Source: Pseudomonas furukawaii (lineage in GTDB: Bacteria > Pseudomonadota > Gammaproteobacteria > Pseudomonadales > Pseudomonadaceae). Taken from it: a DNA stretch of 64,000 bases. Below, piece by piece: positions 30,674 to 46,378 of the stretch; the stretch's first letter is position 1; every line of letters begins with the position of its first letter. The notes below the pieces were generated by a model. The model had not been told where the DNA came from. It ran no database searches and was given only the letters and a program-made list of their open reading frames with translations. Made by a program: the position numbers and the translations under genes. The stretch is taken from positions 1,054,001 through 1,118,000 of the forward strand of contig NZ_AP014862.1 of the NCBI RefSeq assembly GCF_002355475.1. The letters are read 5' to 3'.

Positions 30674-31881
30674 TGCTGGCCCAACTGCTTGCCGCTCCGT
30701 CGCCACTGCGCAGCCGCCGTGGCATCGACCTGGACTTCCCGCTGCTGGCCGGTTGCCTGACCCTGCTCGGCCTGGGGCTGGTGATGATCACCTCGGCGTC
30801 CTCGGAGGTCGCGGCAGCCCAGTCCGGCAATCCGCTCTACCACATGATCCGCCACCTGGTTTACCTGACCATCGGCTTGTGCGCGGCGCTGGTCACCCTG
30901 CAGATACCCATGTCCTTCTGGCAGCGACATGGCGCGCGCCTGATGCTGCTCGCGACGATACTGCTGGTGGCGGTACTGCTCCCCGGCATCGGACGCGAGA
31001 TCAATGGTGCCAAGCGCTGGATAGGCTTCGGCCTGTTCAACCTCCAGCCTTCGGAACTGGCCAAGTTGTTCACGGTGATGTTCATCGCCGGTTACATGGT
31101 GCGCCGCCAGGATGAGGTGCGTGAGAAGCTCACCGGCTTCATGAAACCGATGCTGGTGCTGGGCCCCATCGCCGCGCTGCTGCTGGCCGAGCCCGACTTC
31201 GGCGCCACCGTTGTGCTGGTGGGCTCCTGCATCGCCATGCTGTTCCTCGGCGGCATCAACCTGGTGCGCTTCGTTCCGCTGGCTGGGGCAGTGCTGGCGG
31301 CCGGGGTGCTGGTGATGACCAGCCAGAGCTACCGGATGCAGCGCCTGACCAACTTCATCGACCCCTGGGCCGATCAGTACGGCGCGGGCTACCAGTTGAG
31401 CCAGGCGCTGATCGCCTTCGGTCGGGGCGAGTGGTTCGGCGTGGGGCTGGGCAACAGCGTCCAGAAACAGTTCTACCTGCCGGAAGCCCATACCGATTTC
31501 GTGTTCGCCGTGCTTGCCGAAGAGCTGGGCATGATCGGGGCGCTCGCCACAGTGGGTCTGTTCGTCTTCGTCAGCGTACGCGCCCTCTATATCGGCCTCT
31601 GGGCGGAGAAGTCGCGGCAGTTCTTCTCGGCCTATGTGGCTTACGGTCTGGCATTCCTCTGGATCGGCCAGGTTCTGATCAATGTCGGCGTGAACATCGG
31701 CCTGTTGCCCACCAAGGGCCTGACCCTGCCGTTCCTCAGTTATGGCGGCAGTTCCCTGGTGATCTGCTGTGTCAGCCTTGCGCTGCTGCTCAGGATCGAG
31801 TGGGAGCGGCGCACCTACCTGGGTCATGAGGAAGTGGAGTTCGTCGAAAGCGATTTCTTCGACGAGGAGGTACGCCCATGA
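30673..31881 (+). CDS. ftsW: Septal peptidoglycan glycosyltransferase FtsW
   Basis: A 402-residue SEDS-family polymerase with about ten membrane helices. It polymerises lipid II at the septum together with FtsI. SEDS landmarks: NGAKRWIGFGLFNLQPSEL split as NGAKRWI and LQPSELAK, and the periplasmic loop EAHTDFVFAVLAEELG containing the catalytic Asp region. The C-terminal tail is acidic. ATG overlaps the murD stop by one base. Confidence 0.96.
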   Translation: MLAQLLAAPSPLRSRRGIDLDFPLLAGCLTLLGLGLVMITSASSEVAAAQSGNPLYHMIRHLVYLTIGLCAALVTLQIPMSFWQRHGARLMLLATILLVAVLLPGIGREINGAKRWIGFGLFNLQPSELAKLFTVMFIAGYMVRRQDEVREKLTGFMKPMLVLGPIAALLLAEPDFGATVVLVGSCIAMLFLGGINLVRFVPLAGAVLAAGVLVMTSQSYRMQRLTNFIDPWADQYGAGYQLSQALIAFGRGEWFGVGLGNSVQKQFYLPEAHTDFVFAVLAEELGMIGALATVGLFVFVSVRALYIGLWAEKSRQFFSAYVAYGLAFLWIGQVLINVGVNIGLLPTKGLTLPFLSYGGSSLVICCVSLALLLRIEWERRTYLGHEEVEFVESDFFDEEVRP

Positions 31882-32940
31882 GCGGCACCGTGCTGATCAT
31901 GGCCGGCGGCACCGGCGGCCACGTGTTCCCTGCACTGGCCTGTGCCCGTGAGTTCCAGGCTCGGGGTTTCTCCGTGCATTGGCTGGGTACCCCGAAAGGC
32001 ATCGAGAACGAACTGGTGCCCCAGGCCGGATTGCCGCTGCACCTGATCCAGGTGAGCGGCTTGCGCGGCAAGGGATTGAAGTCGCTGCTCAAGGCACCGT
32101 TCGAGCTGCTCAAGTCGCTGTTCCAGGCCCGCCGCATCGTGCGTCAGCTCAAGCCTGTGTGCGTGCTCGGCATGGGCGGCTACGTCACCGGCCCCGGCGG
32201 ACTGGCGGCGCGCCTGTCCGGCGTGCCCCTGGTGATCCATGAGCAGAACGCCGTGGCGGGCACCGCCAATCGCAGTCTGGCGCCATTCGCCAGCCGCGTC
32301 TGCGAGGCCTTCCCGGATACCTTCGGCCCCAGCGAAAAACGACGCACCACGGGTAACCCGGTGCGCGAGGAGCTCTTCCTGGAGACGCCGCGCGACGACC
32401 TGGCCGGCCGCAAGCCGCGTCTGCTGGTGCTGGGCGGAAGCCTGGGTGCCGAGCCCCTGAACAAGCTGTTGCCCGAAGCCCTGGCGAAACTGCCGGCCGA
32501 CCTGCGTCCGCAGGTGTTCCACCAGGCGGGCCGCAAACATGACGAAATCACTGCGGAGCGTTATCGCCAGGTTGCGGTCGAAGCGGAGGTCGCGCCTTTC
32601 ATAAAGGACATGGCCCGTGCCTATGCCTGGGCGGACCTGGTCATCTGCCGTGCCGGAGCACTGACCGTGAGCGAACTGGCCGCCGCCGGGCTGCCGTCGT
32701 TCCTGGTGCCGTTGCCCCACGCCATCGACGACCACCAGTCGCGCAACGCCGAATACCTGGCGAAGGAGGGCGCGGCTGTCCTTCTTCCGCAACATTCCAC
32801 TGACGCGGCCACCTTGGCCGCTCAGCTGACCGAGGTCCTGATGCAGCCCGAGAAACTCAAGGCCATGGGCGCTACCGCCCGCCGACTGGCCAAGCCCGCC
32901 GCCACCCGCACCGTGGTCGAAATCTGCCTGGAGGTGGCCC

Positions 32941-32948
<8 letters not shown>
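31878..32948 (+). CDS. murG: UDP-GlcNAc: lipid I N-acetylglucosamine transferase MurG
   Basis: A 356-residue GT-B glycosyltransferase on the inner face of the membrane, converting lipid I to lipid [14 protein letters not shown] (G-loop 1), [13 protein letters not shown] (G-loop 2) and [15 protein letters not shown] (UDP-GlcNAc site) are intact. Overlaps ftsW by four bases and murC by eight. Confidence 0.97.
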
Positions 32949-35345
<2,397 letters not shown>

Positions 35346-35348
35346 CCC

Positions 35349-36212
35349 ATGCGTAGCGCCACTATCCGTCGTCAGGAACCGGTGATCGGTCGCGTTGCGC
35401 CGCTGCGCAAGCCGGTGCCCCGTGGCGCCAGCAGGATGGTGGAGAAGGAACCGCTCGCCCAGCGGTTACCCAAGCCCAGTTTCGGCTTCCTCCGGCGCCT
35501 GTTGTGGCCGGTGCTGCTGGCGGTGCTCGGTTTCGGCGCCTACGAGGCGGCCCAGCGGCTGCTGCCCTACGCGGATCGGCCCATTGCCAGGATCAATGTG
35601 CAGGGCGACCTGAGCTACATCAGCCAGCAGGCGGTGCAGCAGCGGATCGCGCCTTACATCGCGGCGAGCTTCTTCACCATCGACCTGGCCGGCATGCGCC
35701 GCGAGCTGGAGCAGATGCCGTGGATCGCCCATGCCGAGGTGCGCAGGGTCTGGCCGGACCAGGTGGCCATTCGCCTGGAGGAACAACTGCCCATCGCCCG
35801 CTGGGGTGATGAGGCGCTGCTGAACAACCAGGGTCAGGCCTTCACACCGCGTGAACTGACTCATTACGAACAGCTGCCCCAGCTCTGGGGCCCGCAGCGG
35901 GCGCAGGAGCAGGTGATGCAGCAATACCAGATGCTCAGCCAGATGCTGCGGCCTCTCGGCTTCTCCATCGTGCGGTTGGAGTTGCGTGAACGCGGCAGCT
36001 GGTTCCTGACCACCGGACAGGGCTTCGAGCTGCTGCTGGGCCGGGATCACCTGGTGGAGAAGATGCGTCGCTTCATCTCGATCTACGAGAAGACGCTCAA
36101 GGAACAGATCGCGAACATAGAGCGCGTCGACCTGCGCTACCCCAACGGCCTGGCCGTGGCCTGGCGGACGCCGGTCGAAGCCCCGGCGGCGACGACGGTC
36201 GCCGCGCAGTGA
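35349..36212 (+). CDS. ftsQ: Cell division protein FtsQ
   Basis: A 287-residue bitopic protein: a ~48-residue basic cytoplasmic tail, one membrane helix (about 49-68), a POTRA domain (about 75-145, [19 protein letters not shown]) and a beta domain. It recruits FtsL/FtsB. Longer cytoplasmic tail than in E. coli, as is usual in Pseudomonas. Confidence 0.95.
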   Translation: MRSATIRRQEPVIGRVAPLRKPVPRGASRMVEKEPLAQRLPKPSFGFLRRLLWPVLLAVLGFGAYEAAQRLLPYADRPIARINVQGDLSYISQQAVQQRIAPYIAASFFTIDLAGMRRELEQMPWIAHAEVRRVWPDQVAIRLEEQLPIARWGDEALLNNQGQAFTPRELTHYEQLPQLWGPQRAQEQVMQQYQMLSQMLRPLGFSIVRLELRERGSWFLTTGQGFELLLGRDHLVEKMRRFISIYEKTLKEQIANIERVDLRYPNGLAVAWRTPVEAPAATTVAAQ

Positions 36213-36233
36213 ATTGAGAGAGAAGGTTAGAAC

Positions 36234-37484
36234 ATGGCAAGCGTACAGAGCGGCAAGATGATCGTGGGCCTGGATATCGGCACCTCCAAGGTGGTGGCGC
36301 TGGTGGGCGAGATCGCGGCCGATGGCCAGCTGGAAATCGTCGGCATCGGTACCCACCCGTCGCGCGGCCTGAAGAAGGGCGTGGTGGTGAATATCGAGTC
36401 CACCGTGCAGTCCATCCAGCGTGCCGTGGAGGAGGCCCAGCTGATGGCTGGCTGCCGTATCCACTCCGCCTTCGTCGGTATCGCCGGCAATCACATCCGC
36501 AGCCTGAACTCCCATGGCATCGTCGCGATCCGCGACCGCGAGGTCAGCGGCGCCGACATCGAGCGTGTACTGGACGCCGCCCAGGCGGTGGCCATTCCCG
36601 CCGACCAGCGTGTGCTGCACACCCTGGCCCAGGACTACGTCATCGACAACCAGGAAGGTGTGCGCGAGCCCCTGGGCATGTCCGGCGTGCGCCTGGAGGC
36701 CAAGGTCCATGTCGTGACCTGTGCGGTGAACGCCGCGCAGAACATCGAGAAATGCGTGCGTCGCTGCGGCCTCGAAGTGGATGACATCATCCTCGAGCAA
36801 CTGGCCTCGGCCTACTCGGTGATCACCGACGACGAGAAGGAGCTGGGCGTGTGCCTGGTGGACATCGGCGGCGGCACCACCGACATCGCCATCTTCACCG
36901 AAGGCGCGATCCGCCACACGGCGGTGATCCCGATCGCCGGCGACCAGGTCACCAACGACATCGCCATGGCCCTGCGGACACCGACCCAGTACGCCGAGGA
37001 AATCAAGATCCGTTACGCCTGCGCCCTGGCCAAGCTGGCCGGTGCCGGTGAGACCATCAAAGTGCCCAGCGTCGGCGATCGTCCCCCGCGCGAACTGTCT
37101 CGACAGGCCTTGGCCGAAGTGGTGGAGCCGCGTTACGACGAGCTCTTCACCCTGGTCCAGGCCGAGTTGCGCCGCAGCGGCTACGAAGACCTGATTCCGG
37201 CGGGCATCGTCCTCACCGGCGGCACCGCCAAGATGGAAGGCGCGGTGGAGCTGGCCGAGGAGATCTTCCACATGCCGGTGCGCCTCGGGCTGCCCCACGG
37301 CGTCAAGGGGCTCGCGGACGTGGTGCGCAACCCCATCTATTCGACGGGCGTGGGCCTGCTGATGTACGGGCTGCAGAAGCAGTCCGATGGCATGCCCGCA
37401 TCCTCTGGCAGCTTCGGTTTCTCGGAAGAGGCCAAAGCCCCTGTGCTCGAGCGCCTCAAGCGCTGGGTCCAGGGCAATTTCTAA
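36234..37484 (+). CDS. ftsA: Cell division protein FtsA
   Basis: A 416-residue actin-like ATPase that tethers FtsZ to the membrane. GLDIGTSKVVALVGE (phosphate 1), VDIGGGTTDIAIF (phosphate 2) and VLTGGTAKMEG (adenosine) are present. The C-terminal amphipathic targeting helix is APVLERLKRWVQGNF. Confidence 0.97.
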   Translation: MASVQSGKMIVGLDIGTSKVVALVGEIAADGQLEIVGIGTHPSRGLKKGVVVNIESTVQSIQRAVEEAQLMAGCRIHSAFVGIAGNHIRSLNSHGIVAIRDREVSGADIERVLDAAQAVAIPADQRVLHTLAQDYVIDNQEGVREPLGMSGVRLEAKVHVVTCAVNAAQNIEKCVRRCGLEVDDIILEQLASAYSVITDDEKELGVCLVDIGGGTTDIAIFTEGAIRHTAVIPIAGDQVTNDIAMALRTPTQYAEEIKIRYACALAKLAGAGETIKVPSVGDRPPRELSRQALAEVVEPRYDELFTLVQAELRRSGYEDLIPAGIVLTGGTAKMEGAVELAEEIFHMPVRLGLPHGVKGLADVVRNPIYSTGVGLLMYGLQKQSDGMPASSGSFGFSEEAKAPVLERLKRWVQGNF

Positions 37485-37529
37485 CGCGGTACGCAGTAGG
37501 CGAAAAACTAAAAAGGAAGGAGAGGGGAA

Positions 37530-38717
37530 ATGTTTGAACTCGTTGATAATGTTCCGCAAAGCGCGGTAATCAAGGTAATCGGCGTGGGCGGCGGCGGTGG
37601 CAACGCCGTTAACCACATGAGCACTACCAACATCGAAGGCGTCGAGTTCATCTGCGCCAACACCGACGCTCAGGCGTTGAAGAACATTGGCGCGCGCACT
37701 GTGCTGCAGCTCGGCCCGGGCGTGACCAAGGGGCTGGGTGCCGGCGCCAATCCGGAAGTGGGCCGCCAGGCCGCCATCGAGGATCGCGAGCGCATCGCCG
37801 AGGTGCTGCAGGGCGCCGACATGGTGTTCATCACCACCGGCATGGGCGGTGGTACCGGTACCGGCGCGGCCCCGATCATCGCCGAGGTGGCCAAGGAAAT
37901 GGGCATCCTCACCGTGGCCGTGGTGACCCGTCCGTTCCCCTTCGAAGGCCGCAAGCGCATGCAGATCGCCGACGAGGGCATCCGCTCGCTGGCGGAGAAC
38001 GTCGACTCGCTGATCACCATCCCCAACGAGAAGCTGCTGACCATCCTCGGCAAGGATGCCAGCCTGCTGGCCGCCTTCGCCAAGGCTGACGACGTGCTGG
38101 CCGGCGCCGTGCGCGGCATCTCCGACATCATCAAGCGTCCCGGCATGATCAACGTCGACTTCGCCGACGTTAAGACCGTCATGGGCGAAATGGGCATGGC
38201 GATGATGGGCACCGGCTGCGCCAGCGGTCCGAATCGCGCCCGTGAGGCCACCGAGGCGGCCATTCGCAACCCGCTGCTGGACGATGTGAACCTGCAGGGC
38301 GCGCGCGGCATCCTGGTGAACATCACCGCCGGTCCGGATCTGTCCCTGGGCGAGTACTCCGATGTGGGCAACATCATCGAGCAGTTCGCCTCCGAGCACG
38401 CCACCGTGAAGGTGGGGACCGTGATCGATCCGGACATGCGCGACGAACTGCACGTGACCGTAGTGGCCACTGGCCTTGGTGCGCGCATCGAGAAGCCGGT
38501 CAAGGTGGTGGACAACACCGTCCAGGCCGCCAGTGTGGCGACCGCAACCGTGGCCACCCGTCCGGAGCAGCCCTCGGTGAACTACCGCGATCTGGACCGT
38601 CCGACCGTGATGCGCAACCAGGCTCACGCCGGCGCGGCCACCGCGGCCAAGCTCAACACCCAGGATGACCTGGATTACCTGGACATTCCGGCGTTCCTGC
38701 GTCGCCAGGCTGATTGA
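37530..38717 (+). CDS. ftsZ: Cell division GTPase FtsZ
   Basis: A 395-residue tubulin homolog forming the Z-ring. The tubulin signature GGGTGTGAAP, the T7 loop (NVDFADVKTVM) and the C-terminal peptide DYLDIPAFLRRQAD, which binds FtsA and ZipA, are all intact, with a ~60-residue linker before it. AAGGAGAGGGG upstream is a very strong ribosome site, consistent with high expression relative to ftsQ and ftsA. Confidence 0.98.
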   Translation: MFELVDNVPQSAVIKVIGVGGGGGNAVNHMSTTNIEGVEFICANTDAQALKNIGARTVLQLGPGVTKGLGAGANPEVGRQAAIEDRERIAEVLQGADMVFITTGMGGGTGTGAAPIIAEVAKEMGILTVAVVTRPFPFEGRKRMQIADEGIRSLAENVDSLITIPNEKLLTILGKDASLLAAFAKADDVLAGAVRGISDIIKRPGMINVDFADVKTVMGEMGMAMMGTGCASGPNRAREATEAAIRNPLLDDVNLQGARGILVNITAGPDLSLGEYSDVGNIIEQFASEHATVKVGTVIDPDMRDELHVTVVATGLGARIEKPVKVVDNTVQAASVATATVATRPEQPSVNYRDLDRPTVMRNQAHAGAATAAKLNTQDDLDYLDIPAFLRRQAD

Positions 38718-38744
38718 TGGGATTTATCAGGAGTATTGGGGTGA

Positions 38745-38785
38745 TTGGTGTTCAGCAAAGGGCGGTTCTGCTATTATCGCCGCCC
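38745..38785 (+). promoter_or_regulatory. Probable lpxC promoter
   Basis: TATTAT at 38772-38777 is flanked by GGGCGG (38760-38765) and CCGCCC (38780-38785), placing the -10 in a small loop. Upstream TTGGTG (38745-38750) is a candidate -35 but its 21-base spacing is long. lpxC starts about 50 bases downstream. Confidence 0.35.
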
Positions 38786-38793
38786 ATTGTTGA

Positions 38794-39741
<948 letters not shown>

Positions 39742-39764
39742 GCAATAACCTCTTTCCTGACTTC

Positions 39765-39793
39765 AAAGGCCACCTTCGGGTGGCCTTTCTTTT
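39765..39793. terminator. Intrinsic terminator after lpxC
   Basis: AAAGGCCACC (39765-39774) pairs with GGTGGCCTTT (39779-39788) around a TTCG tetraloop, then CTTTTAT. Lies between convergent lpxC and dciA. Confidence 0.92.
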
Positions 39794-39807
39794 ATCTTCA
39801 GTCGGGC

Positions 39808-40263
39808 TCAGTCCTTGGGTTGGCCGTGTCGGGCCAGGCGTTCCAGTGCCGCGCGAAGCCTTGGGTCGCTCACGGTCTCGGCTGTGGCCTGGAGGCTTTC
39901 CGCCGCGGTGGAGGACAGGCGTCCCTCGGTGACGGGAGCCTTGGCGGTTCCCGTGGTTGGCTGCACCTTGAAGACGATCCGCTCCAGGCCAAAGAAGGCC
40001 TCGAAGGCTTTCAGTTGCCGGAGCAGGCGTGTCTGCTGATAGCGCAGGCGTGTCGCCCAGTGTCCATCGGTGACGATCAACAGCAGGCGACCGTCGCGCC
40101 AGGCGGCGACGTGGCAATGTTCACGGGCGGCGGGCTGCAACTGGCTGGCCAGCAACTGCTGCAGCTGGTCGATGCGCTGGGCCTCGGTGAACAAGGCTCG
40201 CAATGGCTTCTCCTCACGCAGCAGCGAGGCGGGGGAACGGGCGGGCAGGGGGCGGAATGCCAT
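39808..40263 (-). CDS. dciA: DUF721 protein, DciA-type replicative helicase loader
   Basis: A 151-residue DUF721 protein. DciA is the ancestral loader/partner of the DnaB helicase in bacteria lacking DnaC, which includes pseudomonads. The DUF721 core is HCHVAAWRDGRLLLIVTDGHWATRLRYQ region (landmark DGRLLLIVTDG). The ATG at 40263 gives the usual N terminus AFRPLPARSP; a longer frame to 40431 crosses the secA upstream region. Replacement of DnaC function is family knowledge. Confidence 0.88.
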   Translation of the reverse strand: MAFRPLPARSPASLLREEKPLRALFTEAQRIDQLQQLLASQLQPAAREHCHVAAWRDGRLLLIVTDGHWATRLRYQQTRLLRQLKAFEAFFGLERIVFKVQPTTGTAKAPVTEGRLSSTAAESLQATAETVSDPRLRAALERLARHGQPKD

Positions 40264-40454
40264 GGCGGGTGCTTGAAGGAAACCAGGATGCCCCAATATT
40301 AACAGAAGCGATTCATCCGCCCGGTTTTCCGGGCTCCCCGATGTGGCCCGGAGGTCATGTCGCCGTGCAGTCCATGGACCGATCCGGTCGCTCCATGGTC
40401 GACCGGTTCCGACGGAGGCTGGGAACTCCACCCGCTTTCCTCCACAAGGAATCC

Positions 40455-40468
40455 GGGTAGAATGCCCC
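40455..40468 (+). promoter_or_regulatory. Possible secA -10 element
   Basis: TAGAAT (40458-40463) is immediately flanked by GGG and GCCC. The best -35 candidates around 40435-40441 are weak. About 80 bases upstream of secA; no secM-like arrest ORF recognised between dciA and secA. Confidence 0.3.
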
Positions 40469-40545
40469 CTTCGCTAGCAGCCATGACGGCTGCGCGGGCG
40501 ACTCCAGGCCGCCCTCCATCCCCAAGTGTGGAAGATCCTCTCTAT

Positions 40546-43299
<2,754 letters not shown>

Positions 43300-43316
43300 C
43301 CTGCCGCTGTAGTTAC

Positions 43317-43354
43317 GACGCCGCGACCGGCTCCCGCCGCTCGCGGCGTTTTTC
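43317..43354 (+). terminator. Intrinsic terminator after secA
   Basis: ACGCCGCGA (43318-43326) pairs with TCGCGGCGT (43341-43349), 14-base loop, followed by a five-T run. Confidence 0.8.
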
Positions 43355-43418
43355 CTGATATCCCCAGGCCGCTGCGCCACCCGCAGCCGGTCGCACCATC
43401 ACAAAAGGAGCGCTTCCC

Positions 43419-44636
43419 ATGGCTGTTGGTCTTGGCCCTCTGCCTACGCTGCACCCGGTTCCCGGTTTCGAACTCGGCATCGCTTCCGCCGGCATCAAGC
43501 GCCCCGGGCGCAAGGATGTGGTGGTGATGCGTTGCGCCGAAGGTTCCACCATCGCCGGCGTGACCACCACCAATGCCTTCTGCGCCGCACCGGTGCTGGT
43601 TACACGCGAGCGCCTGGAAGGCGATGTGCGCTATCTGCTGACCAACACCGGCAATGCCAATGCCGGCACCGGTCCGGATGGCCTCGTTCGCGCCCGCCGT
43701 GCCTGCGCCAGGCTGGCTGAGCTGGCCGGCGTGGATGAGGCGGCCGTGCTGCCGTTCTCCACCGGCGTGATCGGCGAGCCGTTGCCGGTAGAGAAGATCG
43801 AGGCGGCGCTGCCCGCCGCCCTGGCGGACCTCAGGGAGGACAACTGGGCCCTGGCCGCCGAAGGCATCATGACCACTGACACCCAGCCCAAGGGTGCCAG
43901 TCGCCAGTTCGAGCATGATGGCGTGACCGTGACCATCACCGGCATCAGCAAGGGCGCCGGGATGATCCGCCCGAACATGGCCACCATGCTCGGCTACATC
44001 GCCACCAACGCCAAGGTCGCTCGCGACGTGCTTCATGCCCTGGTGCGCGATGCCGCGAACAAGTCCTTCAACCGCATCACCATCGATGGCGATACCTCCA
44101 CCAACGACTGCTGCATGCTGATCGCCACCGGCCAGGCTGCGCTTCCCGAAATCACCGCAGCCAGCGGCGAGTTGTTCGCCAAGCTGAAGCAGGCGGTGTT
44201 CGATGTCTTCATGGAGATCGCCCAGGCCATCGTCCGCGACGGCGAGGGCGCCACCAAGTTCGTCACCGTCCAGGTGAATGGCGGCGGCAACCACCAGGAG
44301 TGCCTGGACGTGGCCTACGCCGTGGCGCATTCGCCACTGATCAAGACCGCCCTGTTCGCCTCCGACCCCAACTGGGGCCGCATCCTCGCCGCCGTGGGCT
44401 ACGCCGGCGTGCCGAACCTGGATGTCAGCAAGATCGATGTGTTCCTCGGTGAAGTCTGCATCGCCAGCCAGGGTGGCCGCGCCGCCAGCTACACCGAGGC
44501 CCAGGGTGCGGCCGTGATGGCCCGCGAGGAGATCACCATCCGCATCGAGCTGGGGCGTGGTGACTGCAGTGAGACCATCTGGACCACCGACCTGTCCCAC
44601 GAGTACGTGAAGATCAACGCCGAGTACCGCACCTGA
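43419..44636 (+). CDS. argJ: Bifunctional glutamate N-acetyltransferase / ornithine acetyltransferase ArgJ
   Basis: A 405-residue self-processing acetyltransferase of arginine synthesis, moving acetyl from N-acetylornithine to glutamate. The autocleavage site is [18 protein letters not shown], where Thr of ATML becomes the N-terminal nucleophile of the beta chain. [13 protein letters not shown] is the other family signature. AAAGGAG precedes the ATG. Confidence 0.97.
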   Translation: MAVGLGPLPTLHPVPGFELGIASAGIKRPGRKDVVVMRCAEGSTIAGVTTTNAFCAAPVLVTRERLEGDVRYLLTNTGNANAGTGPDGLVRARRACARLAELAGVDEAAVLPFSTGVIGEPLPVEKIEAALPAALADLREDNWALAAEGIMTTDTQPKGASRQFEHDGVTVTITGISKGAGMIRPNMATMLGYIATNAKVARDVLHALVRDAANKSFNRITIDGDTSTNDCCMLIATGQAALPEITAASGELFAKLKQAVFDVFMEIAQAIVRDGEGATKFVTVQVNGGGNHQECLDVAYAVAHSPLIKTALFASDPNWGRILAAVGYAGVPNLDVSKIDVFLGEVCIASQGGRAASYTEAQGAAVMAREEITIRIELGRGDCSETIWTTDLSHEYVKINAEYRT

Positions 44637-44650
44637 TAACCCGGCGGTGG

Positions 44651-44679
44651 CCCGCCGCTGCCGGCGGCGGGTCCTGATT
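44651..44679 (+). terminator. GC-rich hairpin after argJ, weak terminator
   Basis: CCCGCCG (44651-44657) pairs with CGGCGGG (44665-44671), followed by TCCTGATTTTCC. T-run is imperfect. Confidence 0.45.
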
Positions 44680-44691
44680 TTCCAGCCTGGT

Positions 44692-44727
44692 ATTCCGCAT
44701 GCTCATGGCCCGATGAGCAAGCGGAAT
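44692..44727. promoter_or_regulatory. Large near-perfect palindrome upstream of the GST-Nudix operon
   Basis: ATTCCGCATGCTCAT (44692-44706) and ATGAGCAAGCGGAAT (44713-44727) are inverted copies with one mismatch in 15, separated by GGCCCG. No T-run follows, so an operator for a dimeric regulator, or a structured leader, is more likely than a terminator. A second inverted repeat, CTGGATC (44731-44737) / GATCCAG (44753-44759), follows. No regulator gene is adjacent. Confidence 0.6.
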
Positions 44728-44794
44728 TGCCTGGATCGTCGGCCGCTTCCATGATCCAGTGACACACCGTGGAACTGGAACCAAGGAGTTGGGC

Positions 44795-45433
44795 ATGACA
44801 CTGAAACTCATCATCGGCAACAAGAACTATTCGTCGTGGTCCCTGCGGGCCTGGTTGGCGATCGAGCTGACCGGCGCCCCCTATGACGAGGAACGCATTC
44901 CGCTTTACCAGGCGGACAGCCGCTCGCGGTTGCTCAGTCTCTCGCCCACCGGCAAGGTCCCGGTGCTTCAGTGCGAGGACGGTACGCTCTGGGACTCCCT
45001 GGCGATCGCCGAGTACCTCGCCGAGCGGTTCCCCGAAGCCCACCTATGGCCCCTTGGCCAGACAGCTCGCGCCCATGCGCGGTCGGCGTGCGCTGAAATG
45101 CACAGCGGCTTCGTGCCCCTGCGCAGCCACATGCCGATCGACTTGCGGCGACAGAAGCCCCTCGACGAGGTGCCGGAAGAGGTCCAGGCGGATATCCGGC
45201 GCATCTGCGCGCTCTGGGCTGATTGCCGCGGCCGCTTCGGTCAGGACGGTCCCTTCCTCTTCGGCCATGCCAGTATCGCCGACGCCTTCTTTGCGCCGGT
45301 TGCCGCCCGGCTGCGCAGCTACGCCGTGGCGCTGCCGGCGGATGCCGAGGCCTATGTCGAAACCATCTACCGGTGGCCTGCGTTCCAGCGCTGGTACCAG
45401 GCCGCCATGCAGGAAACGGAGATCATCGAATGA
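44795..45433 (+). CDS. Glutathione S-transferase
   Basis: A 212-residue GST. The thioredoxin-like N domain (residues ~1-80) has NYSSWSLRAWLAIE, with Ser likely activating glutathione, and GKVPVLQ before the cis-Pro; DSLAIAEYLAERFP is the glutathione-binding helix. The C domain is helical. Substrate unknown. ATG at 44795 with AAGGAG upstream. The stop overlaps the start of the Nudix gene, so they form an operon. Confidence 0.9.
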   Translation: MTLKLIIGNKNYSSWSLRAWLAIELTGAPYDEERIPLYQADSRSRLLSLSPTGKVPVLQCEDGTLWDSLAIAEYLAERFPEAHLWPLGQTARAHARSACAEMHSGFVPLRSHMPIDLRRQKPLDEVPEEVQADIRRICALWADCRGRFGQDGPFLFGHASIADAFFAPVAARLRSYAVALPADAEAYVETIYRWPAFQRWYQAAMQETEIIE

Positions 45434-46374
45434 AACGAATCCATGTGGCCGCCGCCGTGATCCGGGGTGTCGACGGCCGGGTGCTGATCGCCCGGCGTCC
45501 GGAGGACAAGCACCAGGGCGGCCTCTGGGAGTTTCCCGGCGGCAAGGTGGAGGAGGGCGAGGCGGTGCGCGACGCATTGTGCCGTGAGCTGGAGGAGGAA
45601 CTGGGTATCCGCGTGAGCGCCGCCCGGCCGTTGATCCAGGTCCACCACGACTACCCGGACAAGCAGGTGCTGCTGGATGTCTGGGAGGTTGCCGGATTCA
45701 CCGGCGAACCCCATGGTGCCGAGGGTCAGCCCCTGGCCTGGGTGTCGCCGCGGGAACTGGTGAACTACGAGTTTCCCGAAGCCAACGCGCCCATCGTGGC
45801 GGCTGCACGCCTGCCCGATCGCTACCTCGTCACCCCGGGAGATCTCGAGCCCCAGGCGCTCCTGGCGGGGGTGAAGGCTGCCCTGGCCGGTGGCGTGCGC
45901 CTGATCCAGCTACGGGCACCGACGATGTTCGACGCCCAGTACCGTGATCTCGCGGTGGACATACAGGGGCTGTGCGCCGGCAAGGCGCAGTTGATGCTCA
46001 AGGGACCGCTGGAGTGGCTGGGGGACTTTCCCGCCGCCGGCTGGCACCTGACCGCCCGGCAGTTGCGCAAGTACGCGCCCAACGGCCGGCCTTTCCCCCG
46101 CGAGCGTTGGCTGGCGGCATCCTGCCACTGTGCGGAGGAGTTGCAGCTGGCTCAGGCCATGGGCGTGGATTTCGTCACCTTGTCGCCGGTCGAGGCGACG
46201 CAGACCCATCCCGATGCCGCGCCTCTGGGGTGGGAGCGTGCAGAGGAGATGCTGAAAGGCTTCAACCAGCCGGTCTACCTGCTGGGCGGCGTCGGACCGG
46301 CCGATATCGAGCGTGCCTGGCAAGTGGGCGCCCAGGGAGTGGCAGGCATTCGCGCATTCTGGCCGGAGGCCTGA
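45430..46374 (+). CDS. MutT-type Nudix hydrolase fused to a thiamine-phosphate-synthase-like domain
   Basis: A 314-residue fusion. Residues ~1-130 are a MutT 8-oxo-dGTP diphosphatase with intact Nudix box at about 38-60 (GKVEEGEAV ... RELEEELG). Residues ~133-314 resemble ThiE/TenI TIM barrels, but key residues differ: QLRAPTM (R162 kept, the usual Lys replaced by Pro164) and SPVEATQTH (Lys replaced by His). The same fusion is known in other gammaproteobacteria; the barrel's role is undefined. It probably clears oxidised nucleotides. Confidence 0.9.
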   Translation: MKRIHVAAAVIRGVDGRVLIARRPEDKHQGGLWEFPGGKVEEGEAVRDALCRELEEELGIRVSAARPLIQVHHDYPDKQVLLDVWEVAGFTGEPHGAEGQPLAWVSPRELVNYEFPEANAPIVAAARLPDRYLVTPGDLEPQALLAGVKAALAGGVRLIQLRAPTMFDAQYRDLAVDIQGLCAGKAQLMLKGPLEWLGDFPAAGWHLTARQLRKYAPNGRPFPRERWLAASCHCAEELQLAQAMGVDFVTLSPVEATQTHPDAAPLGWERAEEMLKGFNQPVYLLGGVGPADIERAWQVGAQGVAGIRAFWPEA

Positions 46375-46378
46375 CGCC

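Noticed and set aside
35466-38627. 1053-codon minus-strand open frame
   Set aside because: Antisense to ftsQ-ftsA-ftsZ and of low-complexity His/Asp/Gly composition; no start signal and no recognisable domain.
40203-40460. SecM-like leader peptide candidate upstream of secA
   Set aside because: Overlaps dciA on the other strand, lacks an arrest-like sequence, and pseudomonads are not known to use SecM.
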